Part shown: positions 53,882 through 62,740 of the stretch, in pieces
Layout of the letters: every line of letters begins with the position of its first letter
Numbering within the stretch: the first letter of the stretch is position 1
Assembly: GCF_004833285.1 (NCBI RefSeq)
Contig: NZ_STFG01000009.1
Coordinates: 1 to 64,000, forward strand
Length of the DNA stretch: 64,000 nt
Direction: 5' to 3'
From: Lampropedia puyangensis
GTDB taxonomy: Bacteria > Pseudomonadota > Gammaproteobacteria > Burkholderiales > Burkholderiaceae_C
The notes under the pieces: generated by a model
The model's database searches: none
What the model was told of the DNA's origin: nothing
What the model saw: the letters and a program-made list of their open reading frames with translations, nothing else
Program-made: the position numbers and the translations under genes

Positions 53882-55182
53882 GCGTGCGCCTCCGCTGGGC
53901 TGGTTTGCGACTGAGGTGGCGTTGATGGTGTTGATGTAGTGTTTGTGACATAAGCGGCAAGCACTTGTTCCAACACGGTGGCCACCATTGGCGGTGATGT
54001 TTCGCCCATATCAGGAAATGCTACAGGACCTCTTTGCGAATCGAAAACGCTGCCAGAGAAGTGCTTGCCAATCACAACAGGGGCGCTGGCTTGTCCGTAC
54101 AAAATCGTGCGTATCTGGTCTTCCAAAATCGGCCGCTTTTCCTCGACCACGACGATGGTTTTAACGCCTGCAGTTGCCGCGCGGATGATGTCTGAATCCA
54201 GCGGCCAAATCATGCCAATCTTCACAAGGCGAATGCCTGCGCTTTCTAAGACCGAGGCACTCCAGCCCAGTTGGGCTAAGGCTTGTTGAACGTCCTGCCA
54301 AGCTTTCCCTGCAGCCACAATCGTGGCATGTGCAGTTTGAGGATGGACCGTAATCCGGTTAAGGCCGTTGGCGCGTGCGTAGTCCAGCGTAGCCCGTATT
54401 TTGAAGTTGTAGAGCCGAGCTTCTTGCTGTAGAGGCATGTCTACTGCGCGGATATGCACCCCTTTGCCATGGGCATCAGCAGGCATCGGCGCATGTTCTG
54501 GTATTTGAATGTTGGGGTGATCCAGACTCACGCGTACAGTGCCGCCACCTTCAACGACATCGGTCACCACTTTGAGTGCCACCCAGCAACCGCTATAGCG
54601 ACTCATGGCAATGCCGTGCAGCCCATAGTCCAGTAGCTCTTGTGTATTGGAGGGATACAGAATCGGGATCCCTACGGCCATGAAAATCGGATCGGAGAAG
54701 TTCGCAACCGTAGAACTTTTTGCGCCGTGGTCATCCCCAGCTAGGCAGATTACGCCCCCTTTTGGTGATGTACCTGCCAAGTTGGCATGCCTCAATACAT
54801 CGCCAGAACGATCAACGCCCGGCCCTTTGCCGTACCAAATTCCGAATACACCGTCAACTTGCGCACCAGCAAAATTACCCACTTGCTGGCTACCCCAAAT
54901 CGCAGTAGCCGCTAGATCTTCATTCAAACCAGGGCGGAAAACCACATTCGCTTCTTGCAAGGTTTTCTCCGCTGCCCACAGTTCCATGTCATAGCGGCCC
55001 ATGGGGGAGCCGCGATAGCCTGAAATATAGCCAGCGGTATGCCAGCCTTTAGCTTCGTCAAGAGAGCGCTGCTGCAAAGGCAGACGCACCAGCGCCTGCA
55101 TGCCTGTCATATACACCCACTGGTCTTGCGCGGTGTATTTGTCTTCCAGCGTAGTCTCTGGACGCGGTGTTACCTGCGTCAT
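53878..55182 (-). CDS. indolepyruvate ferredoxin oxidoreductase, N-terminal polypeptide
   Basis: The 434-residue protein corresponds to the N-terminal pyrimidine-binding and transketolase-C-like parts of the fused enzyme: YISGYRGSPMGRYD, GLNEDLAATAIWGSQQ, GIWYGKGPGVDRSGD, GDDHGAKSSTVANFSD and VVVEEKRPILEDQIR. It ends in a threonine/proline/serine-rich tail of about 20 residues. In related genomes this is one protein of about 1,150-1,200 residues; here it stops at the domain boundary. An AGGAGAC ribosome binding site precedes the ATG. Confidence 0.87.
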   Translation of the reverse strand: MTQVTPRPETTLEDKYTAQDQWVYMTGMQALVRLPLQQRSLDEAKGWHTAGYISGYRGSPMGRYDMELWAAEKTLQEANVVFRPGLNEDLAATAIWGSQQVGNFAGAQVDGVFGIWYGKGPGVDRSGDVLRHANLAGTSPKGGVICLAGDDHGAKSSTVANFSDPIFMAVGIPILYPSNTQELLDYGLHGIAMSRYSGCWVALKVVTDVVEGGGTVRVSLDHPNIQIPEHAPMPADAHGKGVHIRAVDMPLQQEARLYNFKIRATLDYARANGLNRITVHPQTAHATIVAAGKAWQDVQQALAQLGWSASVLESAGIRLVKIGMIWPLDSDIIRAATAGVKTIVVVEEKRPILEDQIRTILYGQASAPVVIGKHFSGSVFDSQRGPVAFPDMGETSPPMVATVLEQVLAAYVTNTTSTPSTPPQSQTSPAEAHA

Positions 55183-55263
55183 GTTTGTCTCCTATCGCTT
55201 TATCGTGGTAAGAGACATTCTGCAAAAGTTTGATTGGTGCGTCCAATGAATTAATTGTTGTTG

Positions 55264-55286
55264 ATCATTGCGTATGTTGCAATGAT
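55264..55286. promoter_or_regulatory. inverted repeat upstream of the oxidoreductase operon
   Basis: ATCATTGC-N7-GCAATGAT forms perfect 8-bp arms 82 bp upstream of the ATG at 55182. Next to it (55246-55257) is ATGAATTAATTG, identical to 12 bp of the LysR palindrome at 49470-49481. The 277-bp region 55183-55459 otherwise contains only the terminator at 55391. Confidence 0.5.
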
Positions 55287-55390
55287 TTTGTTTTGTTGAC
55301 GTCAAGCAAACACAATAAAGGTATAGGAATGGTGATTGAACACATTATTGGCTCATCTGAGCATTTGATGTGAATCGTATGTAGGCATCA

Positions 55391-55432
55391 TAAAAAAACA
55401 GGCGATGCAAGTGAAAATAGCATCGCCTGTTT
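55391..55432 (-). terminator. intrinsic terminator of the type II secretion/lipoprotein operon
   Basis: A perfect 13-bp stem (AAACAGGCGATGC with GCATCGCCTGTTT, 11-nt loop) is followed on the minus strand by a U-run from the A-tract at 55392-55398. It lies 28 bp after the lipoprotein stop. Confidence 0.93.
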
Positions 55433-55459
55433 CTAAGATGGCTAAAAAATAGACTTTTC

Positions 55460-55894
55460 TTACTTCATATATAGCCACCATTGGCCGTCTTGGTAAACCC
55501 ACTGTTCATCCGTCACGGTGGTTGTGGACATGCCTTTGAATTGGGGGATGTATGGCTGTGCTTCAACAAACACCTTGGCTTGGCAAGTTTCTTTATCTGC
55601 GCAGGTTACAGAGCGGACTTCCGTTTTTTTCCAAGGACTGCCTTTTTGACGAGGGTTAATTGAAAAACGACGTTTGAAACCATCTGCAGACAATACTGTT
55701 TTGACGCTGGGCGCCAAGTATGTGTAGGCTTTATCAAAATCTAGATTCATCAAAGCTTGCCAGTGCTCGGTAGAGCGAGTCTTGACGATGTCTTCTGGTG
55801 GTCTGTCATCTGTTTGCTGAGTGGTGCAGCCTGCCAATAAGGCTGCTGCGATTGCTGTAGCCACGGTTAAATGTTTTGTTGAAAATAACTTCAT
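55460..55894 (-). CDS. small lipoprotein of unknown function
   Basis: The 144-residue protein has a lipoprotein signal peptide with lipobox LLAGC (cysteine near residue 22), so it should be anchored in a membrane on the periplasmic side. The rest looks like an NTF2-like alpha+beta fold (HWQALMNLDFDKAYTYLAPSV, then strands ending in DEQWVYQDGQWWLYMK) and contains a CADKETC cysteine pair. I do not recognise a family function. It follows gspD by 69 bp on the same strand, so it may act with the secretion system. ATG 55894 has GGGAGAATCCC in front. Confidence 0.75.
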   Translation of the reverse strand: MKLFSTKHLTVATAIAAALLAGCTTQQTDDRPPEDIVKTRSTEHWQALMNLDFDKAYTYLAPSVKTVLSADGFKRRFSINPRQKGSPWKKTEVRSVTCADKETCQAKVFVEAQPYIPQFKGMSTTTVTDEQWVYQDGQWWLYMK

Positions 55895-55963
55895 GGGATT
55901 CTCCCAAAATGGATCAATATAAAGAGTGCATGATGCAGCTATCGATTGCTGTGGGCGGGTCAA

Positions 55964-58456
55964 TTATTTAGATTGAATCAAATCAACCAAGTCTTCTTCG
56001 CCGGGCAGCACAGGGCCTCCACGCTTGATTTCTTCAACCCGGGTGCGCATCAAGTCTTGCATACGGTCCCGTAGTTCGTTGCCAGCATCACGCAGTTCAT
56101 CGTTAGAGCGAATGACGGTTGGCGTGATGATGACTAAAAGTTCTGTGCGCTCATTTTTATTGGTGGTTGAGCCAAAAGCATGGCGCGCAACCGGAATGTC
56201 AACAAGGCCAGGAATACCTTCGTTGTTATTGTTTGTGTTTTCTTTAATCAGCCCGCCCAAGACAATAGGTTCGCCAGACTTAACAGCCACTTTACTTGAG
56301 ACTTGTCGCTGCGTGAAGCTTGGGTTGCCTCCAGCATAGTTGCTTGAGCCAATATCAGAGAGGTTCTGATCGACAGTTAGTGTTACCAGATCACCGGCAT
56401 TCACAGATGGAGTGATTTGTAGCGCAAGACCTGTATCTCGATACTGGTAATTGGTAGAGGTGTTTCCGTTGGTTGTGTTGTTGTACTGGTTTGTTTGTAC
56501 TGCAACGGGAATCTGATCCCCAACATTAATGGCTGCAGTGTGGTTGTCCAGAACTAGCAATGAAGGACTAGATAACATCTTTGCAAGAGATCGAGACGCT
56601 AGCATTTGGAGCATGGCAGCAACGCGTTCCCCTTTTGATAAGGCATAGGTGAAAGCACCTCCCCCTAAGCTTTGCTGGACTGCAGCTGCTGGGGCGAGAC
56701 CAGCCAAACTGGGTGAGCCTCCTTCTCCTCGGTATCCTTCAACCCCCCCATTGAACGCCCATCGTAATCCATATTGCAAGTCGTTTGTTAATTTGACTTC
56801 CACAATGCTGGCTTCAAGTAGCACTTGAACCGGTTGCTTGTCCAAACGCTTCAGCGTGGCTTCTATGCGTTCAAACTCAGGTCGTGTTCCCCAGACCAAA
56901 ATCGCATTGTTCAAAGGATCTGCAATCACCCTTGCGGTGCCTAAGTCCATCGCTACAGGTGATGTATTAATGGTATTTTGCTGATTATTGTTGGTTCCAG
57001 TATTCCCAAACGATGAGCTACCACCAAAACCTGCACTTGAACCGAAGCGGTTGCTGGCACTGCTGAAATTGTTGTTGAAACCGCTGGACTGCATGCTGTT
57101 ATTGCCAAGCCCGGGAGCAACGCCTGTATTGGCTGTGGTGCCGCCTGCGCTACTGCCGCCAAAAATGCCCCCCAATACTTGGGCCAAATGTGCCGCCGAG
57201 CCGTTTTGAACGGGATAGACAAAGAGCTGTGGCTCAGTGCTGTCGTTGGGTTGGTCTAGGCGTTCAATCCACGTTTTGACTTGCTCCAAGTACTGCGAAC
57301 GTGGGGTGATGACCATGAGACTGTTGAGCCGCTCAAGGGGAACAACGCGTAACGATCCCAAAACCGGCAGGACTTGAGGGGATGCAGGTGTGCTTTGTTG
57401 TGCGCCAGCCGCACCACCAGCTTGTTGGCGCACCTGGCTGGTTTGCTGCTGGACCCTTTGTTGGGCAGCGCGCTGTTGTGGAGTCAGGTTCCCTTGTTGG
57501 CCTGGTGCAGCACCACCAGCAGGCGAGCTTTCAGTAGCAGAGGTGCCGCCAGCAACCAATTGCAAGGCAGCTTGAACGTCTGACACGGTGGCGTATTTCA
57601 GCGGGAATATGCCGACAGACATGCCTTTGAGCATGTCTACATCAAACGTTTTCGCGAGGTCGAGCCAGCCCTCTGCTTGAGGGCGCGTTCCTGCTAAGAC
57701 CAGCATATTGCGGATAGGATCAACCCGCAGCAATGAGTTCTCGGTCATGACTGGCTTGAGAATTTCTGCCATCTCCGCAGCGCCAATGAATTCCAGTGGC
57801 ATCAGAACGATGCCGTAACCTGGAGGCAAAGGACCGTAACTTGCCCCAGCCATTCTCGGAGCTGGGACAATGCCACGCAATGATTCGGGCTTGCCGATGT
57901 GGTAAAAGCCGCGGCTGTCCTGAGCAATCAGGAGCCCGTTGGCGAGTAAGGCTGTTTCCAATAACGACATGGCCGTATCTTTGGAAACCGCTTTGCGGGT
58001 GGAGAGTGTTAATGTGCCGGTAATTGGCTGGTGCAGTACATAATCGGCTTTGAGGATTTCGCCCATCATCACGTGCACGACCTCTGTGATGGGGGCTTCT
58101 TCAAAGTTAAATTCCCCGGCCTCTCCAGCCAATGCAACCGACCTCTTAGGGGGATTAAGCGTCACACCGGTACCTTCGTAAATACGAATTTTTGGTTCGG
58201 GTGGCGTGTCGTCTTCAGTGCCTTGTTTTTTGCTCTCGCCTAAAGCCGGGTTGGCTAGCGGCGCATCGCCTGCGACGTTCATGACCGTGCCTTGCCAGGA
58301 CTGAACATCTTCAGAGTTGCCATGCTGGACTGCCAGAGCCTGATCCTGAGAGTCAGCCTGCAATCCTACCTGCGTACAGGCTGCTTGGCTGAAAGCCACG
58401 GCCAAACACATCCAGAGGGTATTTTTTTGAAGTTGCGGCTCGAATGTGTCATGCAA
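55964..58456 (-). CDS. gspD: type II secretion secretin GspD
   Basis: The 830-residue protein forms the outer-membrane channel of the type II secretion system. After a short hydrophobic leader come N0 (EFNFEEAPITEVVHVMMGEIL) and N1-N3 domains. These are interrupted by glutamine/alanine-rich (about 315-360) and asparagine/glycine/serine-rich (about 435-500) linkers. The secretin domain follows (VLLEASIVEVKLTNDLQYG, DNHTAAINVGDQIPV, SKVAVKSGEPIVLGGLI, ERTELLVIITPTVI). No ATG is available at the beginning: either TTG 58456 or ATG 58411 starts it. It is the last gsp gene here. Confidence 0.94.
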   Translation of the reverse strand: MHDTFEPQLQKNTLWMCLAVAFSQAACTQVGLQADSQDQALAVQHGNSEDVQSWQGTVMNVAGDAPLANPALGESKKQGTEDDTPPEPKIRIYEGTGVTLNPPKRSVALAGEAGEFNFEEAPITEVVHVMMGEILKADYVLHQPITGTLTLSTRKAVSKDTAMSLLETALLANGLLIAQDSRGFYHIGKPESLRGIVPAPRMAGASYGPLPPGYGIVLMPLEFIGAAEMAEILKPVMTENSLLRVDPIRNMLVLAGTRPQAEGWLDLAKTFDVDMLKGMSVGIFPLKYATVSDVQAALQLVAGGTSATESSPAGGAAPGQQGNLTPQQRAAQQRVQQQTSQVRQQAGGAAGAQQSTPASPQVLPVLGSLRVVPLERLNSLMVITPRSQYLEQVKTWIERLDQPNDSTEPQLFVYPVQNGSAAHLAQVLGGIFGGSSAGGTTANTGVAPGLGNNSMQSSGFNNNFSSASNRFGSSAGFGGSSSFGNTGTNNNQQNTINTSPVAMDLGTARVIADPLNNAILVWGTRPEFERIEATLKRLDKQPVQVLLEASIVEVKLTNDLQYGLRWAFNGGVEGYRGEGGSPSLAGLAPAAAVQQSLGGGAFTYALSKGERVAAMLQMLASRSLAKMLSSPSLLVLDNHTAAINVGDQIPVAVQTNQYNNTTNGNTSTNYQYRDTGLALQITPSVNAGDLVTLTVDQNLSDIGSSNYAGGNPSFTQRQVSSKVAVKSGEPIVLGGLIKENTNNNNEGIPGLVDIPVARHAFGSTTNKNERTELLVIITPTVIRSNDELRDAGNELRDRMQDLMRTRVEEIKRGGPVLPGEEDLVDLIQSK

Positions 58457-58566
58457 TGGGAGAAAAAAGAAAGACGTTGAGACATATCAAAGAATAGACG
58501 GAATCAGACCTGAATACTAGCGGCTGAGTGTGGTGGGAAAATCACTTGCAAACAAAGCTTTGGCTT

Positions 58567-59187
58567 TTAGAGCAGTCCCACTGGCGCACTTCTTCTTGCT
58601 GGAGCAGGCCTTGAAGGCGGCGTATTTTGATTTACTTTTGGCGTGTTGGAGCCTTGTGACCTAGAAGAAGTTTCACTAGATTGCTTGGCTTCATCAGGAA
58701 TGATTTTTCGTTTCAATTCGACAGATTTTTCACCGTGCGTGGCATGGCTGAAACTAGCAGACAAAGGTTCCACTTTGTTTAAGGTCCAACCTTCGTACGA
58801 TTCACCCACTTTTAAGCGATGGCTTTTGCCTTCAACTGAGAAGATGGCCATACCAGAGCTCGCTTGGTCATAAATACCTTGCAAGACTATGCCATCAAGC
58901 GCATCTTTGACAGGGGCTTGAGGCTCTGGTGCCTTCTCCTCTTTCGGGGCAGGTTTTGGCCATTGGCGATCACTCTCAAAGAGAGGCTGGCTAACGATAG
59001 AAGGGTACTGGTCTGCTTTAAGCTGACCAGGCAGTTCGGCGCCTTCCAAAGCGGAGGAGTAATCAGGGATCAGTGGGGCAGGTGGCTGCCAAGTGCTTTG
59101 TATAAGGGAGAACCACCAAACGGCTAAAACGGCCAGTAATATAGCGTTGATTGACCATACCGATGCAAGAGGATTTTTGACGCTCAT
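58567..59187 (-). CDS. gspN: type II secretion protein GspC/XpsN-like
   Basis: The 206-residue bitopic protein has an N-terminal membrane helix (INAILLAVLAVWWFSLI), a proline-rich stretch (residues 70-92) and a homology-region domain with LDGIVLQGIYDQASSGMAIFSVEGKSHRLKVGESYEGWTL-like beta structure. The C-terminus is proline/serine-rich. In the xps gene order this position is XpsN, the functional counterpart of GspC, which links the inner-membrane platform with GspD. No PDZ domain is present. ATGA overlap with gspM. Confidence 0.78.
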   Translation of the reverse strand: MSVKNPLASVWSINAILLAVLAVWWFSLIQSTWQPPAPLIPDYSSALEGAELPGQLKADQYPSIVSQPLFESDRQWPKPAPKEEKAPEPQAPVKDALDGIVLQGIYDQASSGMAIFSVEGKSHRLKVGESYEGWTLNKVEPLSASFSHATHGEKSVELKRKIIPDEAKQSSETSSRSQGSNTPKVNQNTPPSRPAPARRSAPVGLL

Positions 59188-59762
59188 GGACGTTCCCTCC
59201 AGGCAAAAAACTTGGCTTGTATTGTCAGCAAAATGGGACTGTTGTCGTTCATTTTGCGGCTCTTTTGGATATTGATAGACCGCAACTGAATGACAGGGCG
59301 CTGCTCCGACAAAATGGCCAAGGCATTGCGCAGAGATTGGACGTCGCCTTCTATTCTCAGTTCGACGGGAACGGCCATCAACGCTGCGTCCTCTTCCTCC
59401 TGCAATACTTGACTGCTTTGAATAGACAGTTGCTGACCCGCGAAAGCGCTACGCAGTTTTTGTTGAATGTCTGTACCTATTTGGCTAGCTTCTTTAGTTG
59501 CAGGGTAAGCGTATGTATTGAGCAGTTGTGCACTGCTTTTGTTGAGGCTCTGCATGTTGTCTGCAGAGCGTTCAATGCCCAGCAGCCGCTCATAGCGGGG
59601 AATTGTGTCTTCCAGCATTTGTTTGGCAAACAGGTGGCGTTTGACCACAGTACTGGCGAACAGCACCACGATTAATACTAGGACCAGTCCTGTGATCAAC
59701 TGCAGCAATTGCTCTTTGGTGAGTCGCCGCTTGCGTGCGGGTTCTGTACTCGTTGTATTCAT
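59184..59762 (-). CDS. gspM: type II secretion protein GspM
   Basis: The 192-residue bitopic inner-membrane protein has a short basic cytoplasmic part, one helix (LLQLITGLVLVLIVVLFAS) and a periplasmic coiled-coil/ferredoxin-like domain (residues 55-185). It partners with GspL. It overlaps gspL and gspN by 4 nt each (ATGA), so synthesis is coupled. Confidence 0.8.
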   Translation of the reverse strand: MNTTSTEPARKRRLTKEQLLQLITGLVLVLIVVLFASTVVKRHLFAKQMLEDTIPRYERLLGIERSADNMQSLNKSSAQLLNTYAYPATKEASQIGTDIQQKLRSAFAGQQLSIQSSQVLQEEEDAALMAVPVELRIEGDVQSLRNALAILSEQRPVIQLRSINIQKSRKMNDNSPILLTIQAKFFAWRERP

Positions 59763-61249
59763 TGACTAGACTCCTCATCCATCGTGGAAAGGTCGTCCGT
59801 TTGATGTTCATCTATTTCATGTGTGTCGTTATGGCTTTCTGATGCTGGAGTCATAGCGTCATCGGTATGAATTTCTTGCTTAGGCGGAGCCACTTGTCGA
59901 ATTGGAGAGGGGGCATCAGGAGTTGGAGCAACGCCACTGGTTTGACTCGGAGCACCACGTGGCCTGCGCGTGGCTGTAGCCATTGCTGGTGCTGCGGGAG
60001 ATGCGGTGTCTCCTGTAGAAGTGACAGGAGTAGGGACAGTTGATGTTTGTTCTGTCGCCGTGTTTGGCGGTGCTTGCTCTGCACTGTTGGGGGGCACTTC
60101 AGACGCTGCCCCCGAGGTTGAATCAGGTTTCTGCTCTAATGGCTCAGTCGCAGTAGGTGGTGCTATGGCCTTAGGCTCATACTTAACATTAAAAGCTTGG
60201 GCGGTCACTTGCATTTCAACGGTAAAGCGCTCTTTATTGGCGCGAGCGACTTGTTGCACAGGGCGGGTGCTGCGCACTTCGCTGAATTGCTTGAGCTCGC
60301 TCAACTGTTGGATGATGGCAGCAGCATTGTCCGCTTCAGCGGTCAGCTCGACCGTTTGGTCCTCAATTTTCAATGTGGTGACAGACACATCGTCAGGCAG
60401 TTGTGCTGAGAGCAATTCTAAAACCTCCAATGGGTTGATTCGCTTCTCATGGTATTGCTTGATTTGTGCAACACCCTCAAGCGCTTTCGTTAGGGAGGCT
60501 CGCTCCTGCGTTAGGGTTTTGGTTTGTGCCACAAGGCTTTGGTATGCTTGGTCGGCTTGGATTGCTTGGTGGCGTATCTGAAGTGTTGGTGTAATAGCCA
60601 AGGCGCATAACAGGCCTATAAAGGTGAGTAAGGCGAATGCTGTTTTTGTTCTGCGTGCATTGCGTGCCCGCTCAGCAATGCTTTCACCGTAGCCTTGCAA
60701 AACGATGGGTTCTGCCGAGCCTGGCGCAAAGGCCCAGATTTCACTGCTGGCGTTCGGCCATTGATAGCGTTCTTGGATGTTTAGCAAATATTTTGCGATC
60801 TGCGTGCGTGAAGCAAAGGCCGCCTGGATGTGAGTGCCCGTGTCTGATGGCGTTTGTACAAAGCCCCAAGCGATATCATCAGCAGGAAATGGGCTGCTGC
60901 TGAGCAGGTCCAGTGCAACAGCATCCTGGATTTGCGCTGCAGGCAAGTCTGGAAGTGATAGCGTTCGGCGCAAAAGAAGTGTCTCGGGCAGCTCGACAGC
61001 CCATAGAGAGGTGGGTTGAGCGGTCTGATCGTTAGCGGCCTCGATTCGATTCGATTGCCAGTGCGCTGTATTGCCGTCTTCGCGCAATAGTCCAATTCTG
61101 GGGTTGAGTTCGAACCAGCGCAGAGGCGGCAGTCGGTAAAGTTGGCGCATGGCGTGCAACCAATCTTGCCCTATAGTGCTGAGATCGAGACCGAATAACA
61201 CCCAGGGGGAGGGTGATGCTTGGTTGGGGGAAGGCGTTGAGGCACTCAT
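59759..61249 (-). CDS. gspL: type II secretion protein GspL/PilN-like with long Pro/Thr/Ser tail
   Basis: The 496-residue protein has an N-terminal cytoplasmic domain (1-200), one membrane helix near 205-225 (FALLTFIGLLCALAI) and a periplasmic coiled coil. A PilN-like ferredoxin domain ends near residue 350 (LPDDVSVTTLKIED, RFTVEMQVTA). The last 145 residues are low-complexity: first Pro/Thr/Ser/Ala-rich, then His/Asp/Glu-rich. GspL recruits the ATPase GspE to the membrane. The tail is not a usual part of GspL. Confidence 0.82.
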   Translation of the reverse strand: MSASTPSPNQASPSPWVLFGLDLSTIGQDWLHAMRQLYRLPPLRWFELNPRIGLLREDGNTAHWQSNRIEAANDQTAQPTSLWAVELPETLLLRRTLSLPDLPAAQIQDAVALDLLSSSPFPADDIAWGFVQTPSDTGTHIQAAFASRTQIAKYLLNIQERYQWPNASSEIWAFAPGSAEPIVLQGYGESIAERARNARRTKTAFALLTFIGLLCALAITPTLQIRHQAIQADQAYQSLVAQTKTLTQERASLTKALEGVAQIKQYHEKRINPLEVLELLSAQLPDDVSVTTLKIEDQTVELTAEADNAAAIIQQLSELKQFSEVRSTRPVQQVARANKERFTVEMQVTAQAFNVKYEPKAIAPPTATEPLEQKPDSTSGAASEVPPNSAEQAPPNTATEQTSTVPTPVTSTGDTASPAAPAMATATRRPRGAPSQTSGVAPTPDAPSPIRQVAPPKQEIHTDDAMTPASESHNDTHEIDEHQTDDLSTMDEESSQ

Positions 61250-61256
61250 GGATAAA

Positions 61257-62048
61257 TTACAGCGAAGGATGGGCCACGTGTTGCTGGCTGTTTAAGATAT
61301 GCCAGTACAAACCCGAGCGAGAGGGACTGGAGCCAACGCGCATATCTCGGATGACCTCAAATTGTGTTTGCCCTTGTTCGACGGTTGCAGTAAAGCGCAA
61401 AAATGGACTTTGCGCACGCGCTTGATTTGAGCCTGGACTTTGAGGTTCTAGCCCCAACATGGCTAGCACCTCAGGCGGGCTAGAATTCACATCTAAATTG
61501 CTGGACCGCACGCTGGTCGTCAATAAACTGGCGACTCTAGCATAGAGGTCATAGGTGAAGCCTGGAACCTGCAACAAATCTTCTGGCACTTCAACGCCTC
61601 TTTGTACGCCAGAGTCTCCCACTTCGCTGCGCCATTGCACAACCCTTAGCGCCATCTCTTGAGCAGCGCCTTGGGATAAGCCGCCCGTATTTTCAAACAT
61701 TTTTGCTAGCAATTCCAATGGCGCAAAGTTTGGATTGATCAATCCCGTGAGGCTCTGAATCCGAACGGAAATAGCGTACCCTTCGAATTGTGTTTGGATG
61801 TTGGAAATGGCAGAAGTTGGGTTTTCTCGTTGAATGACAGGCCATTGTTGCGCTGCCAAAGCAATGGCGGCTTCTCCCATTGCCTGCGCTTGCACTTTTT
61901 GCCTGTCTAGGCTGGATATTTTAACTTCCGAGCGCACTGACCTCACCAGTCCGATGGTGATCAGGCTCATGATGGCGACGACCCAGAGTACTGCAATTAG
62001 TGCGATGCCGTGTTGGTTTCTTGGGCTTTTAGTATTTCTTTGCATCAT
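61257..62048 (-). CDS. gspK: type II secretion minor pseudopilin GspK
   Basis: The 263-residue protein has the prepilin-type leader ending in HG, followed by IALIAVLWVVAIMSLITIG. Position +5 is alanine instead of glutamate, as expected for GspK, which caps the pseudopilus tip. The inserted alpha domain includes LTGLINPNFAPLELLAKMF and LDVNSSPPEVLAML. Two consecutive ATGs exist at 62048 and 62045; its start overlaps the end of gspJ. Confidence 0.9.
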   Translation of the reverse strand: MMQRNTKSPRNQHGIALIAVLWVVAIMSLITIGLVRSVRSEVKISSLDRQKVQAQAMGEAAIALAAQQWPVIQRENPTSAISNIQTQFEGYAISVRIQSLTGLINPNFAPLELLAKMFENTGGLSQGAAQEMALRVVQWRSEVGDSGVQRGVEVPEDLLQVPGFTYDLYARVASLLTTSVRSSNLDVNSSPPEVLAMLGLEPQSPGSNQARAQSPFLRFTATVEQGQTQFEVIRDMRVGSSPSRSGLYWHILNSQQHVAHPSL

Positions 62049-62740
62049 CTTCTACCACCTCCTACTACGGCTAACCCAGAGCCCTGGGCAGACAGCCCTG
62101 CAGCTCGCATCGCCAATATTTTGGTGGGCAAAGCCATTTGTGCTGTCACGATGTTCAGCATGATGTGTGAAGGCATTTGCTCAGTGAAAGTCCAGACATC
62201 AGTCCAGTCGATCGAGTCTTGCTCCTCGCCGCGGTATTGGATGGAAAATTGTGTGACATCCTGCTGTAGCGTCCTGGCATCCATCCCAGATGGGGAGGGG
62301 AATTGAGGCGCGCCGTTCCATGGGGTAAAACGCAAGACTAGATCACTTCCTTCTAGCTGAAGCATAAAAAAATAGCGCCCTCCTGCGCCATAACGCGGCG
62401 GCATAATTCCCACCCATTGAACGGTTTGGCCGGTACCCTCAAACCAAAAACGTGATTCATTGGTGTTTTGTAAACCCGTTCTTCGGCGTGCAGATACGCG
62501 CCCCAGCGTCTGATCCAAAAAGTTCATCGAAGCGCGCAGTTGACTAGATTGGTCCAAACGTGCATCTATACGCGTTTCTGTTTGCCCTAGACTGAAAAAT
62601 GACGAGGCCAAACCCAGCATCACCAAAGACAGCAAAGCCACCGCGACAAGCATCTCCAATAATGTGAAGCCGCTGTGCTGTGTACCAATCGTGAGTGACT
62701 TGGATGTGGGCATGGGTGGCCGGAATGTTGACTCCGCCAT
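62045..62740 (-). CDS. gspJ: type II secretion minor pseudopilin GspJ
   Basis: The 231-residue pseudopilin has the leader cleavage site SG followed by FTLLEMLVAVALLSLVMLG, with glutamate at +5. The globular part fits GspJ in length. ATG 62740 overlaps the gspI stop (ATGA). Confidence 0.9.
   Translation of the reverse strand: MAESTFRPPMPTSKSLTIGTQHSGFTLLEMLVAVALLSLVMLGLASSFFSLGQTETRIDARLDQSSQLRASMNFLDQTLGRVSARRRTGLQNTNESRFWFEGTGQTVQWVGIMPPRYGAGGRYFFMLQLEGSDLVLRFTPWNGAPQFPSPSGMDARTLQQDVTQFSIQYRGEEQDSIDWTDVWTFTEQMPSHIMLNIVTAQMALPTKILAMRAAGLSAQGSGLAVVGGGRR

Noticed and set aside
53870-53890. Frameshift pseudogene in the indolepyruvate oxidoreductase
   Set aside because: The second ORF has its own GGAGG and ATG at a domain boundary, and both halves keep their motifs.
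59970-60581. Plus-strand open frame of 203 codons antisense to gspL
   Set aside because: It arises from the biased codons of the Pro/Thr/Ser tail; no ribosome binding site or recognisable domain.
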